The translations under genes were made by a program, and so were the position numbers. DNA of 64,000 bases, from contig NZ_JAUSZI010000002.1 in the NCBI RefSeq assembly GCF_030817415.1, forward strand, positions 6,138,001 to 6,202,000, in the 5' to 3' direction. The notes beneath the pieces are model-generated. The model was not told the DNA's origin. It saw only the letters and a list, made by a program, of their open reading frames with translations, and did no database searches. Below are positions 42,600 to 51,015 of this stretch, piece by piece. Positions within the stretch are counted from its first letter, which is position 1. Each line of letters begins with the position of its first letter. The stretch is from Streptomyces umbrinus (GTDB lineage: Bacteria > Actinomycetota > Actinomycetes > Streptomycetales > Streptomycetaceae).

Positions 42600-44015
42600 C
42601 TCTGGTCATTCGTAAGATCGGAGGGCCCAGGGGCTCTGGGCATGGCTGTCATGTCGGCGCCGCTGGGATGGCTTAAGGAACTTGGCCACCCGGAGCCCCG
42701 CGACGACTCGACCGCCAATTGGGAGATGCGACTCCGATCGCTGCTGTAGGACAACGTCGGCGAGGTCGTCTGCGGGATCGATGAACGACGAGCTGGCGGA
42801 GGGATACGTGCCCGAGATCTGGGCCGGAGTGGACATCGGCAAGACGCACCACCACTGCGTGGTCATCGATACGGAGGGCAAGCGCCTGCTGTCCCGCCGG
42901 GTCGCGAACGACGAGAGCGAGCTCCTCGCCCTGATCAGCGATGTCCTGGAGATATCCCGGGAGGTGCTGTGGGCCGTCGACCTCAACCACGGCGGTGCCG
43001 CGCTGCTGATCGGCCTGCTGGTCAGCCACGGCCAGCCGGTCGCTTACCTCACCGGCCTGGCGGTCCACCGGGCCTCGGCCACCTACAAGGGCGGCGAGGG
43101 AAAGACCGACGCGAAGGACGCCTTCGTCATCGCAGACCAGGCCCGCGTCCGCCGCGACCTCGGCCTGCTGCGGCCCGGCGATGAGATCGCCGTGGACCTG
43201 CGCACCCTGACCACCCGCCGCCTGGACGCGGTCTTCGACCGGACCCGGCAGATCAACCGGCTCCGGGCCCAACTGCTGGAGATCTTCCCCGCGTTGGAGC
43301 GGGCCCTGGAACTGACGAACCGGGGGCCGGTGATGCTGCTGACCGGATACCAGACCCCGGCCGGGATCCGCCGGGCTGGAGCGAGCCGGATCGGGACCTG
43401 GCTGAAGAACCGCAAAGTCCGCGGCGCCGCCACACTGGCCAAGACGGCCGTGGAAGCCGCCCAGGCCCAACAGACCGCGCTGCCCGGCGAGAAGCTGGCC
43501 GCCGCCATGGTGGTCCGCCTCGCGAAGGGGGTGATGGCCCTCGATGAGGAGATCGCCGAGCTCGACGCCCTGATCGAGGCCCGGTTTCGCGAGCATCCGC
43601 ACGCCGAAGTGATCCGCAGCCTGCCCGGCATGGGCACGAAACTCGCGGCCGAGTTCATTGCCGCCACCGGTGGCGACATGGACGCCTTCGGCAGCTCGGA
43701 CCGCCTGGCCGGCTTCGCCGGCCTGGCCCCCAGGCCGCGCGACTCCGGGCGCGTCAGTGGCAATCTGCGCCGTCCCCGGCGCTACCACCGCGGTCTGCTG
43801 AGAACCATGTACCTGTCGGCCATGGTGAGCCTTCAGTGCTGCCCTGTGTCGAAGGCGTTCTACGACCGGAAACGGAGCGAGGGCAAGGGCCACAAGCAGG
43901 CCCTGCTGGCTCTCGCACGCCGACGCCTCAATGTCCTGTGGGCGATGATCCGTGACGGAAAGCAGTTCCATGCTTCACCCCCCGTCACACTGGCGGCTTG
44001 ACATCACGATTGGGA
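42600..44015 (+). mobile_element. IS110-family insertion sequence
   Basis: Approximate limits; IS110 elements make no reliable terminal repeats and I could not fix the ends. The right end is probably near the CTTGACATCACGATTGGGAA segment just after the transposase stop. About 180 non-coding bases precede the transposase, as expected for a bridge-RNA-encoding left end. A GCCCAG/CTGGGC hairpin is visible at 42625-42641. Confidence 0.55.
42781..44001 (+). CDS. IS110-family transposase (DEDD recombinase)
   Basis: ATG 42781 begins MNDELAEGY. The 406-residue protein has the DEDD RuvC-like domain with Asp in WAGVDIGKTHH near residue 16, a later AVDLNHGG and KTDAKDAF near 110. A helical middle follows, then the Transposase_20 domain (IRSLPGMGTKLAAEFIAATG, FAGLAPRPRDSG) whose Ser is the likely nucleophile. 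It looks intact. IS110 enzymes recombine DNA under guidance of a bridge RNA from the element end. Confidence 0.95.
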   Translation: MNDELAEGYVPEIWAGVDIGKTHHHCVVIDTEGKRLLSRRVANDESELLALISDVLEISREVLWAVDLNHGGAALLIGLLVSHGQPVAYLTGLAVHRASATYKGGEGKTDAKDAFVIADQARVRRDLGLLRPGDEIAVDLRTLTTRRLDAVFDRTRQINRLRAQLLEIFPALERALELTNRGPVMLLTGYQTPAGIRRAGASRIGTWLKNRKVRGAATLAKTAVEAAQAQQTALPGEKLAAAMVVRLAKGVMALDEEIAELDALIEARFREHPHAEVIRSLPGMGTKLAAEFIAATGGDMDAFGSSDRLAGFAGLAPRPRDSGRVSGNLRRPRRYHRGLLRTMYLSAMVSLQCCPVSKAFYDRKRSEGKGHKQALLALARRRLNVLWAMIRDGKQFHASPPVTLAA

Positions 44016-44118
44016 AGTTCCTTCGCTGTGCCGACCGTGAAGGTGGGGGGCTATTGAGGATTCAAGCTCAGGGGGGGGCACATCGTCACACGTACCGCTC
44101 GGTAGCGGGTAACACGTG

Positions 44119-45366
44119 TTATCGAGCAAACATCTCCAACGCCCCCGACACCAGCGTCCGTACGCCCGGCCCGACCGTCGCCAGGTCGGGTGCGAAGTGC
44201 GGGCTGTGGTTGCTGGGCACGGCCGCGAGCTGTTCCATCAGGTCGCCCCCGGCCGCGCTCCCCGCCGCGTCCCACACCTCGGCGGGTGTGCTCGTCACGA
44301 ACCAGTACGCGTACGGGAGTCCGCCCTCGGCGAGCAGCGGGAAGTCCTCGCTGCCCATGACGGGCCCGAAGTCGAGGACCGTGCCCGCGCCGAACACCTC
44401 GCCGTGCACGGCGGCCACCCGGCGGTCGGTGTCGGCGTCGTTCACCGTCATCGGGAAGCTGCCGCCGACCGTCACCGTGGGCTCGCGCCGGCAGCCCGCC
44501 GCGACGCACTCGCCCGCCGCGATCCGCCGGATCGCGGCCAGCATCCGCTCCCTCACCTCGGCGGACTGCGTACGGAGGTTGAGGGAGATGTGCGCCTCGG
44601 ACGGGATGATGTTGTGCCGGGTGCCCGCCTCGATCCGGCCGACCGTCAGCACGGCGGACTCGCGGGCCGCGACCTCCCGCGAGACGACCGTCTGCAGCCT
44701 CGTCACGATGTACGCGGCCGTCACCACCGGGTCCACGGTCGCCTCCGGCCGCGAGCCGTGCCCGCCCACCCCGTGCACGACGATGTCGACGTCCGTCGAG
44801 GCCGACATGATCAGTCCGGGCGAGTGCGCGTACAGCCCGGCGGGACCCGGGGCCGCGTGCTGGGCGAGCAGGACGTCGGGGCGCGGAAAGCGTTCGTACA
44901 GGCCGTCGTTCACCATCGCGGCGGCGCCCTCGCCGGTCTCCTCGGCGGGCTGGCCGACGACCAGCAGCGTGCCGTTCCAGGTGTCGCGCCCGGCGGCGAG
45001 CGTCTCGGCGGCGCCGGTCAGCCAGGTGACGTGCAGGTCGTGGCCGCAGGCGTGCATGATCCCGGGCGTCCCGGACGCGTACGGCAGCCCGGTCTCCTCG
45101 GCGACCGGCAGCGCGTCCATGTCACCGCGCAGCAGGACGGTCGGCCCGTCGCCGTTGCGCAGCATCCCGACGACTCCGGTGCCACCGATGCCGTCCACCG
45201 TCTCGTACCCGGCCCCGGCGAGGCGCTCGGAGAGTCTCGCGGCCGTCCGGCGTTCCTGCCCCGACAGCTCGGGATGGCGGTGCAGGTCCCGGTAGAGGTC
45301 CTCCAGGGACGGGACCGGGAGGTCGGCGGTGAGGTCCAGCGCTATGCGTGCGGCGGGAGAGGTCAC
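44119..45366 (-). CDS. M20-family amidohydrolase/peptidase
   Basis: Start chosen at GTG 45366 (VTSPAARIALDL); upstream extension lacks homology. The 415-residue protein has the M20 metal and catalytic motifs LRGDMDALPV, MHACGHDLH near residue 100, GQPAEETGEGA and a dimerisation domain (GVGGHGSRPEATVDP). It probably hydrolyses N-acyl amino acids or similar amides in the cytoplasm. It ends at the IS110 side, with the stop codon inside a TAACACGTGTTA palindrome. Confidence 0.93.
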   Translation of the reverse strand: MTSPAARIALDLTADLPVPSLEDLYRDLHRHPELSGQERRTAARLSERLAGAGYETVDGIGGTGVVGMLRNGDGPTVLLRGDMDALPVAEETGLPYASGTPGIMHACGHDLHVTWLTGAAETLAAGRDTWNGTLLVVGQPAEETGEGAAAMVNDGLYERFPRPDVLLAQHAAPGPAGLYAHSPGLIMSASTDVDIVVHGVGGHGSRPEATVDPVVTAAYIVTRLQTVVSREVAARESAVLTVGRIEAGTRHNIIPSEAHISLNLRTQSAEVRERMLAAIRRIAAGECVAAGCRREPTVTVGGSFPMTVNDADTDRRVAAVHGEVFGAGTVLDFGPVMGSEDFPLLAEGGLPYAYWFVTSTPAEVWDAAGSAAGGDLMEQLAAVPSNHSPHFAPDLATVGPGVRTLVSGALEMFAR

Positions 45367-45635
45367 CGGGCCAGCGTATGTCCGTACGCCGTCCCGTGGG
45401 CCGGGACGGGAACGTCCGCCGACGGGAGGGGGAGTGGCAGCCGCGGCCCGGGCGGACCCGTTCGTCGGAACGCGGGGACGGCGACTTGTCCCGGCCGGTT
45501 CCGGGTGCCGTCGCCCCATGACGCTCGGCGTGATGTGTCGTCGTGACGCGGTCGTCGTCATGTCGTCGTCGTGACGCCGTCGGCGTGACGCGTTTCTTCA
45601 AGACCGGCGTGCGCGGGCGCTCCTAGACTCCGGGC

Positions 45636-46211
45636 ATGGATGAGATCGAGCTGCTTTCGGGTGTTCTGTCCAAGACCGGTGACCTCATCGAGGGCGTCGA
45701 GCCCGGGCGGCTGGGTGCTCCGACGCCCTGCGAGGAGTACGACGTCGAGACGCTGGTCAACCATCTCGTCGGCTGGCTGCTGCTGTTCGAGGCCCGCTGC
45801 CACGGCCGCGCGTACGACGCCGACCCCGCGCGGCACCGGACGGGGCCGGACCCCGCCGGTGAGTTCCGTGCCGCGGCGGCCGGGCTGGTCGCCGGATGGC
45901 ATAAGTACGGCTTCGACCGCGAGGTGGGCGTGACCGGCGACGCCGAACTGCCCGCCGCCATGGTGCTCAACATGACCCTCATGGAGTTCACGGTCCACGG
46001 CTGGGACCTGGCGGTGGCCACGGGGCAGCCGGTCCCCTTCACGGAGGAGGAGGCAGCGGACATCCTGACCCGCGCGGAGGCCACCCTCCCGCCGCAGTAC
46101 CGCGGCGAGGGCATGCCCTTCGGCAACATCGTCCCGGTGGCGGAGGAGGCCCCGGCGGCAGACCGCCTGGCGGGTTTCCTGGGCCGGGACCCCGCGGCCT
46201 GGCCCCTTTAG
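45636..46211 (+). CDS. TIGR03086-family metal-binding (DinB-like) protein
   Basis: The 191-residue protein fits the mycothiol-maleylpyruvate-isomerase-like/DinB fold. It has an N-terminal helix, TPCEEYDVETLVNHLVGW near residues 29-46 (first His ligand), and MEFTVHGWDLAVATGQP near 109-125 (second His ligand). No ribosome site is visible. TAGACT lies 8 bases before the ATG, so the mRNA may be leaderless. It may act in thiol-dependent detoxification; the substrate is unknown. Confidence 0.85.
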   Translation: MDEIELLSGVLSKTGDLIEGVEPGRLGAPTPCEEYDVETLVNHLVGWLLLFEARCHGRAYDADPARHRTGPDPAGEFRAAAAGLVAGWHKYGFDREVGVTGDAELPAAMVLNMTLMEFTVHGWDLAVATGQPVPFTEEEAADILTRAEATLPPQYRGEGMPFGNIVPVAEEAPAADRLAGFLGRDPAAWPL

Positions 46212-46252
46212 GGGCGCGGGGAACTGCGCGCCCAGCCACAACGAACCCGCAG
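46206..46252 (+). repeat. Dispersed intergenic repeat, copy 7
   Basis: TTAGGGGCGCGGGGAACTGC then GCGCCCAGCC. It begins on the stop codon of the TIGR03086 gene. Confidence 0.85.
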
Positions 46253-46293
46253 ATCAATGACTGCCCCCCTCCGCGGAGCGGACCAGGTGCTCG

Positions 46294-47637
46294 TCAGAGC
46301 GGCGGGTGGGCCGGCGCCGGACCGAGCGTGGTCGTGCCCGGCGCCGTACGGTGGCCGAGCCCCGTGCGGTACGCATCCAACGCCGCCTCGATCCGCCCCG
46401 TACGCCGCAGCAGATCCCCCAGCAACCGGCACAGGTCCGCCAAGTCCCCTGCCGCACCGGCCCGTTCGAGGAGGCTGAGCGCACGCACGTAGTGCTCCTC
46501 GGCGGTCTCCGTGTCCCGGGCGTCCTCCGCGATGATGCCGAGCAGCCGGTGCGCGGCCGCGGAGTGGACGGCCCCGCGCTCCGAACTCAGGTCCCCGAGC
46601 ACGTCGTGGAGCAGGGCCGCCGCCTCGTCCGACTTCCCGCGCCGGTGCAGCACGTCCGCCAGTTCCACGGCGACCTGGCTGGTGTAGAGCGTGGCGCGCT
46701 GCGCGGAGTGCATGGCCTGCGCCTCGCGCAACTCGCTCTCCGCGCGCTCCATGTCGCCGTTCTGCGCGTGCATGTACCCGCGCATCCAGTGGCAGTTGGC
46801 GAGTTCCGTACGGATCTGGAGCTGCCGGTACAGCTCCGCCGCCTTGCCCAGCGACGCGTCCGCCTCGGCGATGCGGCCCTCGGCGATCATCGTGCGGGCG
46901 ACGGACCGGTGCATTCGGGCCAGGAGCGCGGGCTCGCCGACCTGGGGGGCCAGCGCGAGCGCGTACTCCGCTGCCTGCGCGGCCCGCGCGTGCGCTCCCA
47001 TGTCCATGTACGGAGCGATGATCGCCGCGTAGAGCAGCAGCAGGGCGTCCGGATCGTGCAGCCCGCCACGGTTCAGCTCGTCGATCGTGGATTCCAGCAG
47101 GTAGCAGGAGTACCGGAGTTCACCCGCGAGGTAGTGCGAGACCGCCCGGCCGCGCAGGGCCGGGACCCGCACGGGCAGCGGGGAGTCCGCGAGCCGCTTC
47201 TCCGACTCCTCGAAACGCAGCCGGGCCGTCCCCAGATCCCCTGTGGCCAGGGCGCATTCGCCGAGGCCGAGGAGCGCGGCCGCGCACTCGGCGTTCAGCC
47301 CGTGCGACTCCGCCTCCGCGAGGAGCGCGGTGTACTGCTCGGCGGCGACCTCCGCCTCGCCGGTCGCCAGCGTCCGCTGGGCGTCGGTGAGCCGCAGCCG
47401 CAGGTCCGTGGCGAGGTGTGCGGGCCGCCCGGTGGCGAGCTCCTCGTAAGCGACCCCGAGGCGCTCCGCGATGTGCCGCAGCGCCTCCTCGGAGGGCCGT
47501 ACGCGGCCCGCCTCCAGCGTGGAGACGTACGCGGGTGTGTAGGCGGGTTCCGCCAACTGCTTCTGTGTCAGCCCGCGTTCCGTACGCAGCTGCTGCACTC
47601 TGCGCCCGATGATTCCCGGGTCGTCGCGCTCGGCCAT
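46294..47637 (-). CDS. XRE-family regulator with TPR domain
   Basis: The 447-residue protein has an N-terminal helix-turn-helix (VQQLRTERGLTQKQLAEPAY, TPAYVSTLEAGRVRPSEEAL) over about residues 12-66. About ten TPR-like helical pairs follow, covering the rest (for example CAAALLGLGECALATGDLG and LADVLHRRGKSDEAAALLHD). This architecture is common in peptide- or metabolite-responsive regulators. Its start is preceded by a 14-bp palindrome, suggesting autoregulation. Confidence 0.88.
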   Translation of the reverse strand: MAERDDPGIIGRRVQQLRTERGLTQKQLAEPAYTPAYVSTLEAGRVRPSEEALRHIAERLGVAYEELATGRPAHLATDLRLRLTDAQRTLATGEAEVAAEQYTALLAEAESHGLNAECAAALLGLGECALATGDLGTARLRFEESEKRLADSPLPVRVPALRGRAVSHYLAGELRYSCYLLESTIDELNRGGLHDPDALLLLYAAIIAPYMDMGAHARAAQAAEYALALAPQVGEPALLARMHRSVARTMIAEGRIAEADASLGKAAELYRQLQIRTELANCHWMRGYMHAQNGDMERAESELREAQAMHSAQRATLYTSQVAVELADVLHRRGKSDEAAALLHDVLGDLSSERGAVHSAAAHRLLGIIAEDARDTETAEEHYVRALSLLERAGAAGDLADLCRLLGDLLRRTGRIEAALDAYRTGLGHRTAPGTTTLGPAPAHPPL

Positions 47638-47652
47638 GGCGTAAGCATGCCA

Positions 47653-47666
47653 GTAAGTCGACTTAC
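47653..47666. promoter_or_regulatory. 14-bp palindrome upstream of the TPR regulator
   Basis: GTAAGTCGACTTAC is a perfect palindrome 16 bases before the start codon. It is a likely operator of the regulator itself. Confidence 0.5.
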
Positions 47667-47772
47667 ACCCGCACGCTATTCAACTTCCCGTTGAAAGAAG
47701 GCAGTTAAGACGGGCGGGCAGGCCGCCGATCGGCTCAATGCGGCCCTTGCCCCGGAGGCGAACACGCCCTAG

Positions 47773-47792
47773 GTTAAGCGGCGCGTTAAGCG
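47773..47792. promoter_or_regulatory. Direct repeat GTTAAGCG before the small ORF
   Basis: GTTAAGCG occurs at 47773-47780 and 47785-47792, 12 bp apart, in the promoter region of the small ORF at 47848. Confidence 0.35.
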
Positions 47793-47847
47793 CACGATGA
47801 CGCAGACTTAATACGCTGGCCTACGTTGACGATGCGAGGTTGTCGCC

Positions 47848-47961
47848 GTGTTACGACGCATTGCCACTCGCTTCTTCCCCGCTCGGTTCATGACCGCGCT
47901 GGGGGCCGCCGTGATCGCTTTCGCCGCGCTGATCAGCGCGGCGGAGGCGGGGCCCCATTAG
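47848..47961 (+). CDS. 37-residue hydrophobic peptide with TTA codon
   Basis: GTG start, then TTA as codon 2. The sequence begins VLRRIATRFFPARFM and continues as a hydrophobic segment (TALGAAVIAFAALISAAEAG). It looks like a single-pass membrane peptide with a basic N terminus. The TAG stop falls in the loop of a strong terminator, which fits a real small gene. The ribosome site (GCGAGG) is weak. The TTA codon implies bldA dependence. Confidence 0.5.
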   Translation: MLRRIATRFFPARFMTALGAAVIAFAALISAAEAGPH

Positions 47962-47972
47962 GGGCCCCGCCT
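47945..47972 (+). terminator. Terminator containing the stop codon of the small ORF
   Basis: AGGCGGGGCCCC, ATTA loop, GGGGCCCCGCCT, followed by GGTGTTTT. A perfect 12-bp stem. Confidence 0.85.
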
Positions 47973-47984
47973 GGTGTTTTGCTT

Positions 47985-48110
47985 GTTGGGTGCGGGCCGG
48001 TGGGGGCTTGTCGCGCCCACGCGGCGGAGCCGCAAAATGTCACAGCCCCGCGCCCCTTGAAACAAGGGGCTGCGCCCCTGAAGAGACGGGGCTGTGCCCC
48101 TGTCCTTCAG
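47985..48110 (-). repeat. Dispersed intergenic repeat, copy 8, variant form
   Basis: GGTGCGGGCCGGTGGGGGCT and TTGTCGCGCCC, then an inserted hairpin GCGGCGGAGCCGC, then CCCGCGCCCCTTGAAAC. Further GGGGCTGCGCCCC and GGGGCTGTGCCCC palindromes follow. It is a second subtype of the family. Confidence 0.8.
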
Positions 48111-48139
48111 CCCCCCCACCGGCCCGCCGTGTCAGCCGG

Positions 48140-48526
48140 TCAGCATTCGCCTCGCCAGACCACTCGGGTGATGGTGAGGCCTGCCTCGGCGTTGGCCTTG
48201 TACTTGCCGGGGCCGGGGTTGTAGTGGAAGCAGTCGGTCGACGGCTGGCCGCCCAGGTACGACGTCACGTCCACGTGGTCCGCGCCCGGGAAGACGGTTC
48301 CGTTGTTGAAGATGGAGCCGACGGACAGGTTGCCCGACCAGTTGCCCGCGACCTTCAGGACGAGCCGGCCGGTCTGGTCGGGGCCGCTGTAGGCGCAGAA
48401 GTTGCCCTTCCCGCAGCCGGGCGGGTTCGCCTCCGCCGATGCGGTCGGGGACACGGCGAGGACACCGAGGAAGGCGGCCGCGACGGTTCCGGCGCCCAGG
48501 GTGACGAGTCGCTTTCCGGTCAGCAT
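48140..48526 (-). CDS. Secreted I36-type peptidase-inhibitor-like protein, copy A
   Basis: ATG follows GGAGGA. The 128-residue protein has a Sec signal (LVTLGAGTVAAAFLGVLAVSPTASA). The mature domain has six-strand Greek-key features of the I36/SmpI group: PPGCGKGNFCAYSG, FPGADHVDVTSY, DCFHYNPGPGKYK and WRGEC. It has a close paralogue 95 bases upstream on the same strand. Inhibition of a protease is suggested only by the family. Confidence 0.85.
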   Translation of the reverse strand: MLTGKRLVTLGAGTVAAAFLGVLAVSPTASAEANPPGCGKGNFCAYSGPDQTGRLVLKVAGNWSGNLSVGSIFNNGTVFPGADHVDVTSYLGGQPSTDCFHYNPGPGKYKANAEAGLTITRVVWRGEC

Positions 48527-48544
48527 GATGAGGACTCCTCCGTA

Positions 48545-48628
48545 GTCAGCACTCGTGTGGTCAGCACTCGCGTTGGCAGCATCCGCGTTGGCAGCATCCG
48601 CGTTGGCAGCATCCGCGTTGTCAGCACT
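48545..48628. repeat. 15-bp tandem repeats between the I36 paralogues
   Basis: CGCGTTGGCAGCATC occurs three times (48569-48613), flanked by related GTCAGCACTCG units. The array overlaps the stop codon of copy B, so it seems derived from that gene's 3' end. Confidence 0.8.
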
Positions 48629-48995
48629 CGCCGCGCCATACGACCTTGGTGATGTGGACGCCGGCGACCGCGTTCACCTTGTAGGCGCCGGGCCCGGGGT
48701 TGTAGTGCAGACAGGCCGTTTCCCCGCCGCCGGGCGACGTGTACGTCACGTCGACGTGGTCGGCGCCCGGGAAGGCGACCCCGTTGTTGAACACCGAGCG
48801 GATGGCGACGTTCCCGGACCAGTTCCCCTTGGTCTTGAGGACGAGCTGGCCGGTCTGGTTCTCTCCGCTGTAGGCGCAGAAGTACTCCTTCGCGCACCCG
48901 GGCGGATTGGGCTCGGCCGAAGCACTCGGCGCGGTGGCCAGCACGGCAGTGAAAGCCGCGGCCGCCACCGCTCCGAAAGCAGCACGTTTGCGCAT
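48621..48995 (-). CDS. Secreted I36-type peptidase-inhibitor-like protein, copy B
   Basis: Starts at MRKRAAFG (ATG 48995) after AAGGGGGAAG. The 124-residue protein is a close paralogue of copy A, with a Sec signal to PSASA and then PPGCAKEYFCAYSG, NGVAFPGADHVDVTY, ACLHYNPGPGAYK and the identical end VVWRGEC. All Cys positions are shared. The pair is a recent tandem duplication and copy A may be co-transcribed. Confidence 0.85.
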   Translation of the reverse strand: MRKRAAFGAVAAAAFTAVLATAPSASAEPNPPGCAKEYFCAYSGENQTGQLVLKTKGNWSGNVAIRSVFNNGVAFPGADHVDVTYTSPGGGETACLHYNPGPGAYKVNAVAGVHITKVVWRGEC

Positions 48996-49279
48996 GTCGT
49001 TCTTCCCCCTTGGCCGTTGTGAAGATCTTGGTCGCGTACGCCCTTCAGGCTGCCCGGTGCCGACTGTTCCTGCCAGGTGTTTCGGCGCGTGCCGAAAAGG
49101 GCTGGTGGAGTGCGGGAACGGTGGTGCGCACGACGGTCCTCGTGGCCGTGTGGCGTGCGGTGATCCGGGGAATGGTGGTGGCGAGTTGGCGCGAATGGAT
49201 ATTTCGTGATCTTCCAATCCAAGGGAACATTTCACGCCGATGCCTCAGTCGATCGCACCACCGACCGTGAGAGTTTGCC

Positions 49280-50470
49280 GTGCTCCGAGTGCATTTCACG
49301 TGCGAAGACCTGCTCGGAACCCGAGTCGCCGCCGCGCCGGACCCGTTGTGGGAGACCGTGCTCAGCGCGAACCTGCTGGCGACGCGTCAGGGCCGGGCCG
49401 TCTTCGGCGCGTGGCGCGCGCAGGCACGGGCCGGGCTGCGGCGGCTGCCCCGTCACCAGCTGCACCTGGTAAGGACTTTGGCACCGCCCCGGGGCAGCTT
49501 CCCCGACTTCCTGAATCCGGCGGAAGCCGCCCAGGGGCTGTCGGAGGGTGTGCGGGCGATTCTGTCCACGCCTCGCCGACGGCTGGCCGAGGAGATGAAC
49601 GTACTCACCGAGGCACCGTCGTGGCTGCGTCCCCTCGCGGACGGTGAGCCCGCGGCGCTGGAGAGCCTCGGGCAGGCGCTGCACGGCTACTTCCACGCGG
49701 CACTGACCCCGTACTGGTCCGCCGTGCGGGCGCAGATCGAGGCCGACCGGGCGGTGCGGGCGCGGGAGATGCTGAGCGGCGGAGTCGAGGCGCTGCTGTC
49801 GAGCCTGGGTCCGTCACTGCGCTGGCGGCCGCCCCATCTGGAGGCGGAGTACCCGCTCGACCGTGAACTGCGGCTCGGTGGAAGGGGGTTTGGAGCTGCT
49901 GTCGCTGGGGTGCGTTCAAGGGTGTTCTGGTGAGCGGGAGTGAGTGTTGATGGTCTGTGTCAAGTCGTGGGCCGCGGCTGTGGCACCGGTTCTCAGAGGG
50001 ACTGACGTTCTTGCATCGAATGCGTGACCTTCTACGGGAACTGCTCGTTGGAGGCGGTGACGGGTTCTTCGGGCGGGGGTGACAGGGGTGGGTGGGTGCG
50101 CATCTGGGGTCGCTGGCTTCGAAGGATCTCAAGGCGCGGTGCAGGGACGGCCTGGAGCATTCCGGTGACTCGTGGGCGGTGCGTAAGCGGGAGTTGACGC
50201 CGCCCGCCCGCCCCGGCCATCCCCCGGCCGGGACCGCTGGTGTGTGACCGGGGCCTGACGAGCGAGGTGGCCCGGCGCGCGGGCGTGACCTCCGCGACGG
50301 TCAGCGAACACGTCAGGATCCTGCGGGAGGCCGGCCTGACCGCGTCGGTCCGCGACCGGAACACCATGCTGCACGTTCCCACTCCGCTGGGCCTCAGCCT
50401 GCTGACGGCGAACCGGTCCGGGGAGGTGCGGCGGCGGGGCACAGAGTCCGAAGAAGCGGTGGTGTGCTAG
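49280..50470 (+). pseudogene. Decayed ArsR-type winged-helix regulator
   Basis: The 49280-49900 frame (GTG start) matches the N-terminal part of a large Streptomyces ArsR-like family. LRVHFTCEDL, DPLWETVLS, PPRGSFPDFLNP and RWRPPHLEAEYPLDRELRL are its landmarks. A frameshift in the GGGGG run near 49885 then changes the frame and about 330 bases lack homology. The C-terminal helix-turn-helix (GLTSEVARRAGVTSATVSEH) reappears at 50240-50470. The two parts are one broken gene. It is unlikely to make a functional regulator. Confidence 0.75.
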
Positions 50471-50838
50471 CCGATGAGGGTCTCCTTCGGGCGGACCACG
50501 CAGAACTCGTTCCCCTCCGGATCGGCCAGCACGGTCCATGACTCGTTGCCGGTCTGGCCGACGTCCACCCGGCGGGCGCCGAGGGCGAGGATGCGCTCGA
50601 TCTCGGCCTCCCGGTCCTGAGCGGCGGACGTGAGATCGAGGTGCAGCCGGTTCTTGACGACCTTGCGGTCCGTCACCGGCATGAAGCAGATCCCCACGGG
50701 CGCGGTCTCGTCCGGCCCGATCACGACCTCCCGCTCCCGCTCGGACAGGATCCGCCAGCCCAGCGCCTCCGCCCAGAACCGGGCCAGGCCGGGCAGATCG
50801 TGGGCGTCGATGACGATGTGATGCAGTGCGAGAGGCAT
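50467..50838 (-). CDS. VOC-family (glyoxalase-like) protein
   Basis: Starts at MPLALHHIVIDAHD (ATG 50838). The 123-residue protein has the two beta-alpha-beta-beta-beta units of the vicinal-oxygen-chelate fold, with HHIVIDAHDLPGLARFWAE at the start, NRLHLDLTS in the middle and DPEGNEFCVV near the end. The His and Glu ligands of the metal site are present. Resistance or isomerase roles are both possible. It overlaps the end of the pseudogene by four bases. Confidence 0.9.
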   Translation of the reverse strand: MPLALHHIVIDAHDLPGLARFWAEALGWRILSEREREVVIGPDETAPVGICFMPVTDRKVVKNRLHLDLTSAAQDREAEIERILALGARRVDVGQTGNESWTVLADPEGNEFCVVRPKETLIG

Positions 50839-51015
50839 AGCGGCCAGTGTGCCCGCGGATCGCCCGGACGGGGGTTGAGCGGGTGTCGGACGAAGTCCGG
50901 TGCGGTTCGTCGGCGCCCCGAAGGGGAGCCGGGCTGTGTCGTCGTGCGGCTCCGCCGCGGGCGCGACCATCCACGACGGACCCGCAGTTGAAGCACCACC
51001 CTCCCGGCGGAGCGC

